Below are positions 36,961-51,900 of a DNA stretch of 64,000 nucleotides, in pieces. The notes under the pieces were generated by a model. It worked only from the letters and a program-made list of their open reading frames with translations, was not told the DNA's origin and ran no database searches. The number at the start of each line of letters is the position of its first letter. The stretch's first letter is position 1. A program made the position numbers and the translations under genes. The stretch covers positions 51,354,953-51,418,952 of the forward strand of contig OY288256.1 in the NCBI GenBank assembly GCA_958450325.1. The letters run 5' to 3'. This DNA is from Agrostemma githago (lineage: Eukaryota > Streptophyta > Magnoliopsida > Caryophyllales > Caryophyllaceae).

Positions 36961-37263
36961 TTTACATAGTAAAAATTAATTACAGTTTTCACATTGACGA
37001 TATAAAAACATACAATTGTACTTGGACACGTTTGTCATTTTGGGAAAGGATGCTCTTGACCATCATCTTTTATATTCTTTCATACTATACCTACACCAGT
37101 TATACCTTCCCCATGTATACCTTCTTTTTTTTCTAATTAATGACTTTTTGCCATTTACAGTATAAATTGACGAAAGCACACCCACACCCACACCCACAAT
37201 ACATTCCTCTTTGCATTATTTAATTAGAAATAATTATAATTATTCATCAAGTACCATGCAAAT

Positions 37264-37376
37264 AAATTCTTTAGCTGATTTGTCTTTAGTACCTTAGATG
37301 AATTAGTGCAAGTTAATGAACATATAATTTGCACCAATTCATCTGAGGTACTAAGGAAAAATTTGCTAAAGATTTT
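37264..37376. repeat. short hairpin made of ULP exon fragments, right arm
   Basis: Mirror of 28469-28580; both halves carry the TTAGTACCT(C/T)AGATGAATT word from ULP exon 3. Confidence 0.75.
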
Positions 37377-37734
37377 ATTTGAAATGGAGTTGGGGTATTA
37401 AATACTCACAAAGGGAGTTTAGTCTTCTATGTTTTGTTATTTTACTGTACATAATAGGTATAGCACTGTCAAAGTATAGAGTAAGAGTCGATTCTATATT
37501 TAAACTATTATTAATGGTGTGTTTTAAAATTGTTTTAATGTTAATGTAATTTATGTATATTAAAACAGTAAATATACTATGTACATAAAGTTATACTGTG
37601 TTTACATAAACTTATACTGTGTTTTGGTGTACATAAGTAAATGTGCGTTGTACATGATACATGTCTGAAAGCAGTGTTTCTTTTAAAGGATATATGTACA
37701 TATAAAATGCTATACTTGAAGTACATATAGAGTA

Positions 37735-38152
37735 TACCCACTCCGAAGTACAGTAATGATAACTGCAAAGTAATGATGAATTTTTCATCCTCGAGTACCA
37801 CAGCCGACTTGTCATTTCAGAGTAAAGATGATTTTTGCATCTACTGACGTCAGTTGCATATACAAGACTATTCAAATTTTGTTTATATAAGGCAGTATAT
37901 ATATTAAATTAGAGACTTTTTTATTGTACATAACATACGACATAAATTATACGAGTACTGCACATAACTTTTTTGTATTACTTGATTATATTGATTATAT
38001 TTACTTGATTATATTTTCAGACATATAGACATTTTTTTTATTGCACATATTCATATACATAATTTATACGAGTACTGCACATAACTTTTTTGTATTACTT
38101 GATTATATTGATTATATTTTCAGACATATAGACATTTTTTTTATTGCACATA

Positions 38153-38195
<43 letters not shown>

Positions 38196-38515
38196 CTGTC
38201 TCTTTAGGGTTATTAAAATTATGTGTATCAAATCTTTAGATAATGACAAGCTTTGAACTACAATTCAGCCGAATACGTAACAAGTTCAAGGAGTAGCAAG
38301 CCAAGAAACACGTCAGCCCAAGTGAGCATCAATGGCCTCGAGGGTACATAAAAGAAATCAGACAAAGAAAACTAAGTACAATACATCATTAATGTAAAGT
38401 TAAGTACAAATCAGATTTGTCCCCTTAAGCGTGCTTCTCTTTAATTGTAATTGTCCTCACGTGTTGACCCATACATGTGACCCTCAAAGGAGGAAATGTG
38501 CTTTTGTATTACTTG
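37735..38515. other. right-arm-specific segment
   Basis: Replaces a different segment of about 190 bp in the left arm (about 27700-27890). It contains a near-exact tandem copy of about 100 bp (about 37945-38040 and 38060-38155, with TACGAGTACTGCACATAAC), a (TA)n run at 38157-38192 and about 300 bp of sequence found nowhere else in the window. No gene is recognised. Confidence 0.65.
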
Positions 38516-39106
38516 ATTAATTTCTTTATGTACAACATATAATACCCTATGTACACTGAAAATTACTTTATGTACACTTCAAATTTTAATATCCTATGAT
38601 GGTTAAAGCAGTGTCCGTTTTGATGCACATAAGTTAATATTTGTTGTACATGGTGAAATTTGTACATGGATAACTAGTTGAGATATGTACATCTCATTTG
38701 GAATTATGTAAAATTGATAATCACCATTTCCATTCTTTACCACATCTACTCCTGTCTCTATGAACCTTAACAAATTGGGGGTATTGATCATATCGACTAA
38801 TGTTTTAATGAATAGAGCATACTAATCATATCGACTGAACTGGAAGTTATTCACCAAAAATTGCATGCATACTCAAGTACAGATCAGTACTACCAAGAAC
38901 ACATACGTCAAATACGTAATTAACATTCATACTATAATCAGTTCCTTCCAAAATGTAAGTGATCAATAATTGCAGTACAATACATCCAAAGTAGGATTAG
39001 AATTACAATCCGAGTTAACAGTAACTGCATATGCACAAAAATTAATATGCTTGCAAAATAACATCCATATCCTAGGGTTTCTCGATCACTTACCTAGATC
39101 ATCTTT

Positions 39107-39869
39107 TCAAGGGTAGAAGTTTGGGTAAATCTGCCACGAGGCCTCCAGGCAGATCTCATAGTGGCAGATTTCCGCCATGTCCGCCAAATATCCACCCTAT
39201 CCCCTCAACGTTAGGGGAACCATCCTGTAGTCTGTGTCCCTGGACAGATATTGGTCATCCATCCAAGAGGCAACCCAACAGCGAGGTCCGTCGTATGGAT
39301 GAATCTGCATCCCCATTTCAGGTTTGCCTTTTCCGAAGTCTTCAAAGGCTCGTTGCAGCTTATACGCGTGGAGGTAGTTCTGATAACCGCTCTTGAAACA
39401 AATGACTGCAGCTCTGGTGAAGATCGGGCCATTTGGACTGGAAATCCACTTTAGCATAATCTTCTCCACCGGATAACCCAAGGCAGTTAACCTGTTCCTT
39501 AAACCAGTTAGTGATCTACTAGTATGTAAATATGTACAGTATATACTAATCTATGTACAACAAAACTACCAGTTATTTAATACAGTATGTAAATTGTGTA
39601 CTTAAATAATACAGTATGTATTAATCTATCCCAACAATTTATGTAACATTAAAACAATATAGATTTATCTATTAGTTATGTACAAAAACACAATTTATCT
39701 AATAAAAGCTTTGTATATGATTTCTTATTCAATGCATGTAAGTATTTATTACACAAATTAACCTGTTCCTTAAACCAGTTAGTGATCTACTGGTAACCTT
39801 GTTATCAACCACCTCAAATGGTACATTTGCAATAATGCATTTAGGAGGGTACATCAGTTCTACATACAT
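39107..39869 (-). pseudogene. XS-domain gene, right copy, with premature stop
   Basis: Same two exons as the left copy (39763-39869 and 39107-39491), with intron ends conserved. A GAG codon of the left copy is TAG here (near 39197), just after LTLRG, which removes the last 30 residues, including the final conserved XS strand. Elsewhere only a few residues change. The truncated product would keep the motifs up to WMDDQYLSRD. Confidence 0.65.
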
Positions 39870-40458
39870 TTTTTTGGGTTTTTTTTTTTTTAAATTTTCA
39901 AAGTTTAACTACTCTCAATCTTAACTTGAGGAGTATATATATAACTGATTGAAAGTCCACTCAATCCCCTTTGTAATTATTACTTATGCAATTTTGAGAT
40001 ATTTATTTATTGCATGATAGACATGTTTTAATTCACCCATGAAATACCTCATTTACCAAAGTTAATAATTGTGTCCAATAGAATCCAGAATTTATGTGTG
40101 TACAGACTATTCACCTTTACTTCAATTTTAATTTATGTACTACATTTAACGCATTTTATACATTGGTAAATCACTGCCTTATACATTAATAAGTTTCTTT
40201 GTACATAATCTATCTTATATACATTTTATACATTGGTCAATTCTTTGCTCTATACATTTTATACACATTTCACTCTCTTATACATTGAAATTTATGTACT
40301 ACGAACCTTCTGTTTTGGTGCACATAATCTGTCTCAGAACATTAAAAAATTAAAAACTTGTGCTATAAAATCCCACATTCTCAACAAATCCCCACCTCCC
40401 TCTCTTTTTGTGTGTCTCTCTCTGTATCCCTTTTTCTCTCTTCCTTTCTCAACAAAAG

Positions 40459-41013
40459 ATGAATATTACATGTGATGGAAAGATATACGATATTAGGCAA
40501 CAACATAAACTGTGGTTTGCTTCTCAAAAGAAGGAGAAGTTGCCTTTTATATTTACCGATTCTCATGAACCTATTTCAAGTCCATATGTTGAATCACTTG
40601 AAAAGGTTTTTGAAAATGAAAATATAATGGAAATAATTTTCAGAAAGGTCAATCCTACTTTTAGAAAGAAAGAGTTTGCAAAACTGAGTCTTGTTTGCAA
40701 AAGATGGGCTCAAATATTTTTGGCACATCCTCATTCTCTTCACTTAGAAATGGAGTACAGTATGAGTGTGCATGCAAGCATTAACAATGGATTACTTTCT
40801 CTTCATAGGAATGGTGTCTTGCTGTTAAAGGAATGCAGATGCTATCTGACTAAAGATCTGCTTTGTAGAGATATGCTACACTATATGCAACTTCGACTTG
40901 CATCTACAGAAGATGTAGTTCATCTTCATGGTTCTTCTCCTGAAGATTTTCGTCGATCATCTACCTTTGCTGAATATCTGTTTGAGCCAACAAATTTTTA
41001 TCCAGATATATAA
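40459..41013 (+). CDS. FBX1, right copy: small F-box-like protein
   Basis: 184 codons, open, mirror of 25175-25729. TATA box CTATAAAA at 40363-40370. About ten residue changes (for example WAHILL to WAQIFL within the F-box core, and HGFSSEDF to HGSSPEDF). The LVCKRW and CYLT motifs are unchanged. The divergent partner is the XS pseudogene. From 41014 to 42650 no gene is seen: AT-rich sequence, (AAT)n at 41812-41839 and 42126-42171, and four array units. Confidence 0.6.
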   Translation: MNITCDGKIYDIRQQHKLWFASQKKEKLPFIFTDSHEPISSPYVESLEKVFENENIMEIIFRKVNPTFRKKEFAKLSLVCKRWAQIFLAHPHSLHLEMEYSMSVHASINNGLLSLHRNGVLLLKECRCYLTKDLLCRDMLHYMQLRLASTEDVVHLHGSSPEDFRRSSTFAEYLFEPTNFYPDI

Positions 41014-41804
41014 GTGTATTTTGTTTTTTCCTTATATATGTAATGTTTGAACTATATGAAAGATGAATCTCAAGTTAATTTGAACTTATTTACACTTGTT
41101 ATAAAATTATTTACTTATCACGCGTTTTTATATGTATTTGTACATAAGACTATGTTTGACGGATTATGAGTGCTTCAGTAAATATAAATCTAATTAGAAT
41201 AACTTATGTACAACAATTATAGAAATATGTACACCATGTTCACGGTTATTACTATGACTAATATGTAAAGCTGATGTGTAAGTATGTACATATAGTGTAT
41301 ATAATAGATATGATATACATAGTTTATATAAATGACATACTTTATATACATAGTGTATATAATTGTGTTCAACTGCCCCATAAATTTAATTAGAACAACT
41401 TATGATTTTATTCCAGTAATATGTAAGTAGATAAGTTATATACAACAATTATAGAAATATGTACAACCTTGGTTCTTGGTTATTATTATGACTAATATGT
41501 ACAGTTGATATTTAAATATGTACATTATGTATTGATGACTAATATGTACTTGTTTCAATATGTACATTATTTTTAATATAACCGTGTAAAAGCTTTTTAT
41601 ATATATATACAACCGTGCCTTTTTCGATGTACATAAGTTACTATATGTAGGATATACATATAGTAACTTATTGTATGATTTTAAAATAAGTAACTACCCG
41701 TATAAAAGCTTTTTGTATGATTTCTTATTCAATGCATAGATACATTGTATATAATAGATACGTAGGATATACATAGTTCAAAATATAGTGTATAAAATAT
41801 TAAC

Positions 41805-41840
<36 letters not shown>

Positions 41841-42652
41841 GTAGTACTCGGTATTATACACATTATTTTGAAATATAGTAATTGCTCATCATATAACATA
41901 ATATCTGTTGCATAGTTTAAACAGGATCTGTTTTGATGTACATAACATAATATCTGTTGTATTTATCAAATTTTTACATAGTTAAAACAGTGACTGAATT
42001 GATGTACATAAGTTAACATATATTCTACATGTCGTTATTTTTACATAGTTAAAACAGTGTCTGAATTGATGTACATAAGTTGATATCTGTTGCACATGTT
42101 CACAATTTGTACATTGTCAAAGCACCGTATAATAATAATTAATTAATAATAATAATAATAATAATAATAAAGTACTCCGTATTAGACACATTATTTTGAA
42201 ATATAGTACTAGTACTCAGTATTCCACTACTCTAGGACGTATTTATGACGTATTAGGATTTTTTGAAAATGACGTATTATTAAGAGTTTGGAAATAACTA
42301 TTGAGAATTCCTATAATCACTTCAACAGTCATTTGACAACTACTAGTATTGCATAATTTGAACTATTTCACTTCAACTACTGAGAATTCCTATAATCACT
42401 TCAACTATTTCGATCATCTTCAACGATTATTTGGTGAGTGATATGTTCTTGATTCTTTGCATGCCATAAATACTGGTTTTTCGAACGATTTTGTGAAATT
42501 TACAGTAAAGTAAAATTGCAATCTTTTATTCTTTGGAGATTAGGTCTTTTATTCGCGTTATTTATAAAGTACATATGCAGTTTTGTTTGTTATGTTTTTG
42601 ATTTTTAGAGTGATTTTGTTGAAAATTAGGGTTAAGTAATTCACGAGACAAG

Positions 42653-45600
42653 ATGAAATCAAACCTGGAGAAGACTGCACCAAAGAGGAAAATTGATAAA
42701 AAGGAGAAAGGTACAATTTAAATTATGTACAATTTAAGGTATTTGTGTACAATTTAAATTATGTACAATGAAATTATACTGATTTTGTGTTCTTTATTCG
42801 TAGCTGAATGTAAAAGGAGGCGAACTGAAGAAAAGGATACAGACTCTAATAATTATGAAGAAACATCAGACAAACAATTATGTTTGATAACAGACGCAGA
42901 TAAAGGTATATTCATTAAATAGACTACTATGTTTCAATATTGTTTGAAAAGAACTTTTTTTTATTTAGTATAGCTTTAAAAATTTACATACAATTTGTGT
43001 TTGAAGTTATGTGCATTGTGTAATGCGTTATGAACATACAATTTACAGGTATTGCTCCTAAAACTACAAAGAATAAGAGGAAGAGAGTTCTACATGCAAC
43101 GAACGAACTGCCATCATTGAAGACACGCATGTCCCCTGATGGTTTGGTTAGATTTCTAAATGATGATTTGTCAGAGAAACAGACTGCAGATATTAAAGAA
43201 TTAGGGTTTGGGGATTTAATTGATCTGAAAGTAAAAGAAGTCCCGTGCAAGCTTGCTTATTGGCTTGTTACAAATTTCATTCCTGATTCAGCCACATTTA
43301 AAGATAATACATTTGATGTGACAAATCTTGATGTACATATTGCAACTGGGTTTCCTATGGGACCAAACAAGATTGTCCTTGCATCGTATGATGACCAAGA
43401 CATGGAATACAAAAAACTTCTTAATGAATGTAAGAATCAATTTGAAGGGTCAAAGGTTACGGCCACTGCATTGAAATCCATCCTTAGTAATCAAAAGGAT
43501 GGAGGTGATCTCTTCAAAAGGAACTTTATAGTTTATATCTGTTGTTATTTTATACAAGGTACCAGTTCTGCAACTCCAGGTTTTAGGATATTGAAGTCTT
43601 TAGTTGACTTGTCATTGGTACCTACATATAATTGGTGCGAATTTTGCCTTAATGCCTTCATTGAGGCTGTTGATATGTGGAAGATGAACACAACAGAGAA
43701 GGAGAAGTTTTTTGATGGACCTATAATGGTCTTTGTGTTCATATATTTGCAAAGAATGCGGTACAGAAACAGCACACCAGTCCGTGCTTTCCCAACAATG
43801 TTGTTCTGGACACAACAGTCCATTTCAAAGAGAATAATGGACGAAGCAAAAAAATCGGGTACGTTTGGTAATGGTCTGGTTATCCCATTAGAGTCCCTTG
43901 ATTGGTACAAGGGGGAGGAAGTAAAGGAAAGTATGAACAAAGAGGGAAAGGAAGAAGGAGATTGGTTACAAAGTTTAATGCTGAAATCTGTTGAATTCAC
44001 AAAAAATTTCAAGGGGTTCAAAGATGCTATAAATGTTGCAAATTTTGCCTCCCCTCAATGCAAACCAATAACAAAATTGGAAATGTTGACCAATGATTTT
44101 TTGAAAAACTTGTGACAATAACAGAACATGAAGAATTTGGTAAGAATTTTTCTTCAATTGGTTTTATCCCCATTCATTTGTTATAATATGTTGAATATAG
44201 TACTTATGTTTCATCTTTTGCTTCAAAATAGGTGAGGAGGAACAAAATGAGAAGAATCCAGAAATACTGCATATGATACATAAAATGGCAAAAGATCTTA
44301 CTTCTGTGAAAAAGACTGATCTTGAAAAGGACAAGATAGATGAAATGAATACTGTACTACTTCTGGAAAATGTTGATACTGCAGAAGACATCAATATTCA
44401 TGATGATCCTATTTCTAGTCCGTTCAAGAATGACAGTGAAGATATGTTGAATGTCGATGCTGCAGAAGACATCTGTACAGATGCTCCTATTTCTAGTCCC
44501 GTCAAAAATGACAATGAAATTATTTCCGAGGAAAATGAAGATGTGTTCGATGCGGACACTGTGAAAAATGTTAATGCTGCAGAAGACATCTGTACAGATG
44601 CTCGTATTTCTACTCCTGTCAAGAATGACAGTGAAATTATTTCCGAAGAAAATGAAGATGTGTTCGATGTGGACACTATGGAAAATGTTAATGCTGCAGA
44701 AGACATCTGTACAGATGCTCGTATTTCTACTCCTGTCAAGAATGACAGTGAAATTATTTCTATAGAACACAAAGATTTTTTGAATGCACATACTGTGGAA
44801 AGTGTTGATGTGGATTTGGAAACTTCTGTTGTAAATGTGCATTTGGAATCTCTTACAAATCAAAACAAGGAAATTGATACACTTAAAAAAAAGAGATTGA
44901 AGCACAACAAAAGGGAAAACAAGGAGATGTAGCAGTCTTCAAATCTTCTTTTATTAATAGGAACATCAGCTGTTTGACCTCTCTCAAAGCTCAACAGAAA
45001 TATGTGTCAGACTATGTATTTGCACCAGGAAAGTCTTTGCAGTAAGTCTCATTAATCTTTTAAACAAGTTTCATATCTATTCCTGTTTTGATGTACATAA
45101 GTTGATATCAGTTGCACATGTTTACAATTTATGCATAGTTATAACAGTATATGTTTTGATGTACATAACTTGGTATCTATTGCACATGTTCAAAATCTGT
45201 AAATAGTTAAAGAACCGTCTGTTTTGATGTACATAACTTGATATCTGTTGTACATGTTGATTTTTTTAGATAGTAAAAATAGTGTCTGTTTTGATGTACA
45301 TAAGTAGATATCAGTTGTACATATTGATATTCTTACATAGTAAAAATAGTGTCTATTTTGATGTACATAAGTTGATATATGTTGCACATGTTTACAATTT
45401 ATGCATAGTTATAACAGTATATGTTTTGATGTACATAACTTGGTATCTATTGCACATGTTCAAAATCTGTAAATAGTTAAAGCACCGTCTGTTTTGATGT
45501 ACATAACTTGATGTCTGTTTAATATATTTTGTACGTAAGATTCATACCAGGTATAGCAAAACTAGTACACTAAATAATTTAATTTTTCAGGGATATTCTG

Positions 45601-47957
45601 TTTAAGTTTGGAAACATTGAACTTTCAAGGGGGGGCTTGTCGATGATGGCAACCTGTGATACCCGAATCAATGAGTTAATTTTAAATTTCTGGTGCCTAT
45701 TGATGAATGATTTGGAAAAGCTATCACCGACATCATCTATCAAACGTGTGTATATGTCTCCTTTTCAAGAATATCAGGTAATGTTATGTATTCCATTCAC
45801 ATATGATAAAAACTGTTTTCACTCATGATTCTCTTCTAAACAATCACTACAATGTTTCAGGTTCCCACAAGTGAAATGGACGTTAATGATGTGCAACTGG
45901 TAATCAAAAAGATATTCTTTATAACTCTTATTTATTTATTTATTTAATCATTCATTCATTGTGAGAACTAATAATGTGATTTTCTTCAAGGCACTTTTCT
46001 GCTTTAGATATTCAGCAGGTTATGTTGTTTACTGTGCAAACTCAGTCTTGAAGAAATTTGAGATGATTCATTTTGGGTTTCATGAAGGAATTAACAGCAA
46101 AGAGATTGGTCTTGGAGCTAAAGAGATTTATGTGAGCATACTCTAGGCATTAACATTACACATTCTATGTTTGTGTTTTTTCGTTTTAGGCATTTATATA
46201 TAAGTCTGTGCTCTTTTGTACATTAAAATTTATGTTATCTGGCCTGAATAATTGGCTTATATTTTCAGAGTGGTTATTTGAAGGAACATTTCGAACATAA
46301 AATCGAATGGGTGAATGAGTTTGATACCTATGAGTTGATCGAATATATTCCAGATTTCTCTAATGATTTGGAAAGTAACAATGACATTCTTTCAATGAGA
46401 TCATTGAAACATACAAAGGCAATAAAGACAATTATGCCGAAGAGTTCAAACCAGTAAGTTAAAAATCACAACACATTCATCACTGATACTAATCTATATG
46501 TTATTATTTTCCAATATACTAATGTTATCATGTGTAATGATTATGTATATGTGCAGTCCATCATTTCATACAATGATTACGTAAAGATGATGACAGTGTC
46601 GTATTGCCACAGAATACTAACTTCAGACAGGAATGAGCTGAAGAATACTGTGTTGAAGGAGGCAAAAAAAAATGTTGTATGTATCTGATAGCTTGCTGTT
46701 GATAAGTCATAATTTGACATACATAAATTATTATATATTGTTTCGATTACAAAGTCATATTCTGTTCTATGACTTTTATCAGCTTGGAAGTGGAAATTTT
46801 AACAACAAAAAAATACAGCGATTCTCATATAGTTGAAAATTTCTTGAAAAAAGTAACAAAAAAGAATTTTGCTGGAAAGGGATTAGAGGACAAGCAGAAA
46901 GAATACGATGCCATGCTAAAATCGTATAAAAGGTAATACATTCTACCCTTTCCATTGTTTTTGAAATCATTCATCATAATTAATTAATTTTAACGTTATT
47001 ACTCTCACGTTTTGTGTTATTTTACAGCGAAATCATTATACAAACTGAATGGATGTGTTTAACCCGCATAGATATGCAAGCATTGTTATTTGCAGATGAG
47101 GAATTATTTGATATGGTAAGAAAATGTCTAACAAGTTTTAATCTTATAAATTCAAATGCTTCTAAATAAATCTAACAAGTTCCATTTTAATAGGCGATAG
47201 ATTTGTATGGAATTTATATTACATTAGGAAGGAAGGATGTCGTATTCTTTCTAACAAAGGCAGGGGTAAGTATATCAAATTGGTGTACTTATTTTTGGTA
47301 TTTAAGGTTACAGTTGTTTATTTGATGTTTATCTTTTGTTTCAGCAATTAGACCCAAAGAGCACTACTACTCTTGATACTCCGTACTGTACTGTATCATA
47401 CATGCCTCATGATACGAAATCTATGAGAAAAGTACACCCAATGATTAAAGTATTAAAAGTTGACGATAATTAACTATAAAAAAACTATGTTTATGACTGT
47501 GAAATGTGTAAATTTTCAGATCTTTGTTCCAATTCACACCGAAGACCCGAATCATTGGATTTTACTTGTCTGTGACCTAGAAGATAAAAGGAATTACATC
47601 CTTGATTCATGCAAGACGAAGTTTTACAGAAAAAGGAACAAGCAAGTTGAAAAAGTAGTGTATAATGTTTCAAACATTTTACAAAACTACCCTGGCTATG
47701 AACAAATTTCCATACAAATGGGAAAATTTCAAGTGGGAGCGTTTAAAAATGCAGCGAAGCAAAACAATGAAGTTGATTGTGGTGTCTTTGTTATGAAATG
47801 GATAAAGGCATTGAATGACAAGAAGAAATGGACAAGTGAATCATACTTTAGAAATAACAAAGAATTTAGGCGTGAAACATGCTTGGATCTTTTGAAGTGG
47901 GAAAAGAACTATGTGACAAATTTCAGTGTTAAGGAAAAATATGAGATCTTATTTTAA
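42653..47957 (+). pseudogene. ULP-B, right copy: damaged ULP1/C48 protease-like gene
   Basis: Fourteen exons can be placed by GT-AG borders and by comparison with the other copies: 42653-42710, 42804-42905, 43049-44139, 44232-45041, 45591-45777, 45861-45899, 45991-46131, 46269-46453, 46557-46676, 46783-46932, 47028-47115, 47194-47265, 47345-47431, 47520-47957. Exon 3 is open for about 350 codons. The last exon holds the intact C48 set (NHWILLV, ILDSC, KQNNEVDCGVF). Lesions relative to the left copy: one base lost at about 44097, an altered A-run at about 44885, and one base lost at about 46400 in exon 8. The exon-13 donor base also changed (AAAG to AAAA). C48 proteases remove SUMO-like tags; the N-terminal half belongs to a plant family often found with such domains in transposons. 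Confidence 0.85.
45075..45520. repeat. roughly 65-bp tandem array in a ULP-B intron, right arm
   Basis: About seven units between exons 4 and 5, twice as long as in the left arm. The open 64-codon frame at 45282-45476 is a by-product of the repeat. Confidence 0.85.
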
Positions 47958-48907
47958 TTGTATGTAGAGTTAGTTATATTACTGTAATAGACGATCTATT
48001 AATACGAAAATGGCAATCAATGGATTATTTGTTTATCAGTGGATATGTTATGTACACATCAAAATACAAATATGTACAAGGAACATCTCTAAGATAACCT
48101 TGGACGAAATATGTCTTGTAGATAGTAAACTTCACACAAGAAGCATACAAAACGTTGTTTTGTGGAAGGAGTGTTTACCGGTAAAGTTGATCTTTGCCTT
48201 ATTTTGTGCATCATAAATCTAGTTTGAAGATCATCAAGGCAGCCAATTATGTTGAACTGATCTCTATGTATGCTAAAGTTTATGTTATGTACATTTAAAC
48301 TACTTGTGTTATGTTGAACTGTCAAAATACATTTAAAGTATTATGTATGGTTAAAATAGTCATGTCTTATGTTTTTGTATAATGTTTAAATAAGCTTGAT
48401 ATTTGACTTATGTTCTCTAAATTCTATATTATGTACACTAAAAGTATTTATCTCTTACTGTATGTTTTCCAGTACACTTATGTACAAAATATAATATCTT
48501 ATATACTTAGAATCTGTCTTATTTTCAATGAACATAACAGCATTATAAATCGAACATAGTACTCCGTATCTTAACAGGAGCCCGTTTATTATTTAATTAA
48601 AACCCAAAAAAGAATACTCAAAATTGGTATCTGACCTACTTCATAAACACAAAAGAAAAAGAAAAAAAAGAAAGCGATCTCTTAAGATCTTCCCCGAATT
48701 ATCTTCAACAATTCAGCGATTTCTGTAAGTTTATTCTAGATTATGTTTTCCGATTACCTTCGACATTGCGGTATATTGTTGTTTTTTGAAACGATCTTTT
48801 GAAGATTGGTATAAAATAATAGGTAGTATGCAATTACTTACGATTGTGTATAAAACGATTTCTTCTGACAGATTATTCAACTTGTGCAAATTAGGTTAAC
48901 AAAAAAG

Positions 48908-51900
48908 ATGAAAACAAATCGGGAGAAAAGCGGAACAAAGAGGGAAGCTGCTCATAAGATCGAAGGTATATAAACTTATACAGTACTCCGTATTGAACCC
49001 CATACTCTCAATGTAAATGATGCATATTGATTTTTCGTTAATTATGTATAGTTGCATGTAAAAAGAGACGGGTAGAAGTAAACGATGATTCTAAGGATTA
49101 TTCTAAGGATGCTCCTGATGATTCTAAGGATGATTCTAAGGATAATTCTGATGATTCTAAGGATTGTAGTTTTCAAACACCGAAATCACAATTACACTTA
49201 CTCTCAGATGCAACTGTAGGTATGTACATTTGTTGTTTTAATTATCTGTTCTTAGAACTTGAACTTGTTACATATGCCCTCTATACATATCATTTAAATC
49301 TGTTTTGCTCACTCAAATTTACAGCTGTCATTAATAAGCCTACAAAACCTACAAAAAAATAGAAGGAAGAGGGTTCTACATGCAGTGAATGAACTCCCAT
49401 CATTGACCACAAGGATGTCCCTTGAAAGTTTGTTTAAATTTGTAAGAAATCTGTCAGACAAGCAAATTGAAGATATTAAGGAATTGGGGTTCGGGGATAT
49501 AATTTCTCTAAATGTAAGAGAAGTCCCAGCCAAACTTGGTCATTGGCTTGTTTCCAATTTTGAACCTGATTCATCATCATATAAAGGTCAGACACTTCAT
49601 GTTACGAATTTGGATGTACACATAGCAACCGGGCTTCTTATGGGATCAAATGATATTGTATTAGCATCCTATGATGACAAGGATGTTGAATATAATCAAT
49701 TAGTTGATGAGTTCAAGGAACAGTTTAAAGGTTCCAAGATAACAAACAATGTGTTACAATACGTGCTAACAACACAGACAGATGGGGGGGATCAATTCAA
49801 GAGGAACTGCATTGTTTATCTTTGCTCTATTTTTATAGCGGGTAGCTGTTCTACAACCCCAAGCTTAAAGATATTGATGTCTTTAGTCGACTTATCATTG
49901 GTACCCACCTTTAATTGGTGCAAATTTTGCCTTGATGCTTTCATTGAGGCCGTTGATATGTGGAAGATGAACACAGCAGAGAGAAACAAATGCTTTGATG
50001 GACCTATAATGGTCTTTGTGTTCATATATCTACAAAGAATGTGCTACAGAAACAGCACACCTGTTCGTTGTTTCCCGACAATGTTGTTCTGGACACAAGA
50101 GTCCATTTCAAAGAGAATAATGGACGAAGCGAAGAAATCGGGTACATTCGATAACGGCTTTGTCTTGCGATTACAACCGGTTGATTGGTACAAGATGGAT
50201 AACTCTAAAACCTGTACTGCAAATGTTTCTTCCGTAATGGAAAAAGAGAAGCTAGTGAAAGTGGAGGAGGAAATAAAAGATGAGAATGATGAGCCAAAGG
50301 AAGCAATACACTGGGTGCAGAATTTAATCAACAAATCTTCTCAGTTCTCAAAGTCTTTCAGGGGGCTGAAAGATGCAATAAAAGTTGCAAAAGTTGTCTT
50401 CCCTAATGCAAACCACTACTAGACTTTGAAAATTTGGCAAATGAATTTATAAACAAACTTTCAGAAACGAGAAGAGAACAGCCATCAAAAGAGAATGGTA
50501 ATATTTTTTTTTTATAATTAATTTTCTATCTGTTTATACATGTTTATAGAACTGTCTGTTTTGACGTACATAAGTTGATATCTGTTGCATAAGTTACTAT
50601 GTGTTGCACATTTTGGAATTTGTACATGGTTAAAACAGTGTCTGTTCTTATGTATATAAGTTACTATTTGTTGCACATATTGAAATTTGTACATGGTTAT
50701 AACAGTGTCTGTTTTGATGTAGATAAGTTACTATGTGTTGCACATATTGAAATTTATACATGGTTAAAACAGTGTCTGTTTTGATGTACGTAAGTTACTA
50801 TGTGTTGGACATGTTGGAATTTGTACATGATTATAGAAGTGTCTGTTTTGATGTACATAAGTTACTATGTGTTGTATAATTATAACTTATATACAGTATT
50901 TATTTTTCATCTTTTACTGCTTAGAATGTGGAGATAAATGGAAGGATGTTACTAATATTGCATCACAAGTTGTCAATGATGACAACACAAAAGAAGAACG
51001 CAAAATACCTTCTACTTGTCAAAAGGACTTCCCTACCTTCTCAGATGCAGACTTTGGTCTAGAAGAACTGACTCCACACGTATTAGAGATGTTAGATCAG
51101 ATAGTATAAGAAGTTGTTTCTGCCAAAAAGAATGAGGTACCAAAGATGAAGAAGAAGAAGAAGGAGAGAGACCCAATGATGCCAAGATACAGTTTGTTGA
51201 ACTCAGATGAGAGCTATCAACTCAGTCAAGATATTAACCTTGACATGTATTCTGACCCTCAAGATACACCTCAGATAAATGAAGATGTGGAAAATGTGGA
51301 TAAAGAAAAAACTCCCACCATAAATGAACAAGTGTTCAATTAAAAGAGTGTGCCAAATGTGGATATGAAGAATGTGGATGTGGAAGCTACTACTGAACAA
51401 ATGTTCAATAACAAGCTTGTGGAGTTTGTGGACAACATGGAATCTACTCCTGCACATGCAGTAGAAAAAGTTAACTTAGAAGCTCCTTATGCTGTGAAAA
51501 ATATCATTCGAAAGAGCCCAGATATTGTTGAAAACTTGGTCACTCCACAAATAGTGGGGAATGCATCTCAGCAAGATGATGAAATGAATGAAACAGAAAT
51601 TGAAGTGCAATACAAGAGGAAACAAGCAATACCAGCTATTTTCAAATCTCCTTTCATACAAAGGAACATCAGCTTTTAACCAATCTGAGTGCCGAAGAGA
51701 AATATGTGACAGACTATGCATTTGCATTAGATATCTCTCCAAGGTAAACAACTAATTTACATAGCTAAAGCACTGTCTGTTATGATGTACGTAAGCTACT
51801 ATGTGATGCACATGTGTGAAATTTGCACATTATTAGACCAGTGTTTGTTTTGATGTAGATAAGTTACAACTTATTGTATATAACTCATACAACAGATGTA

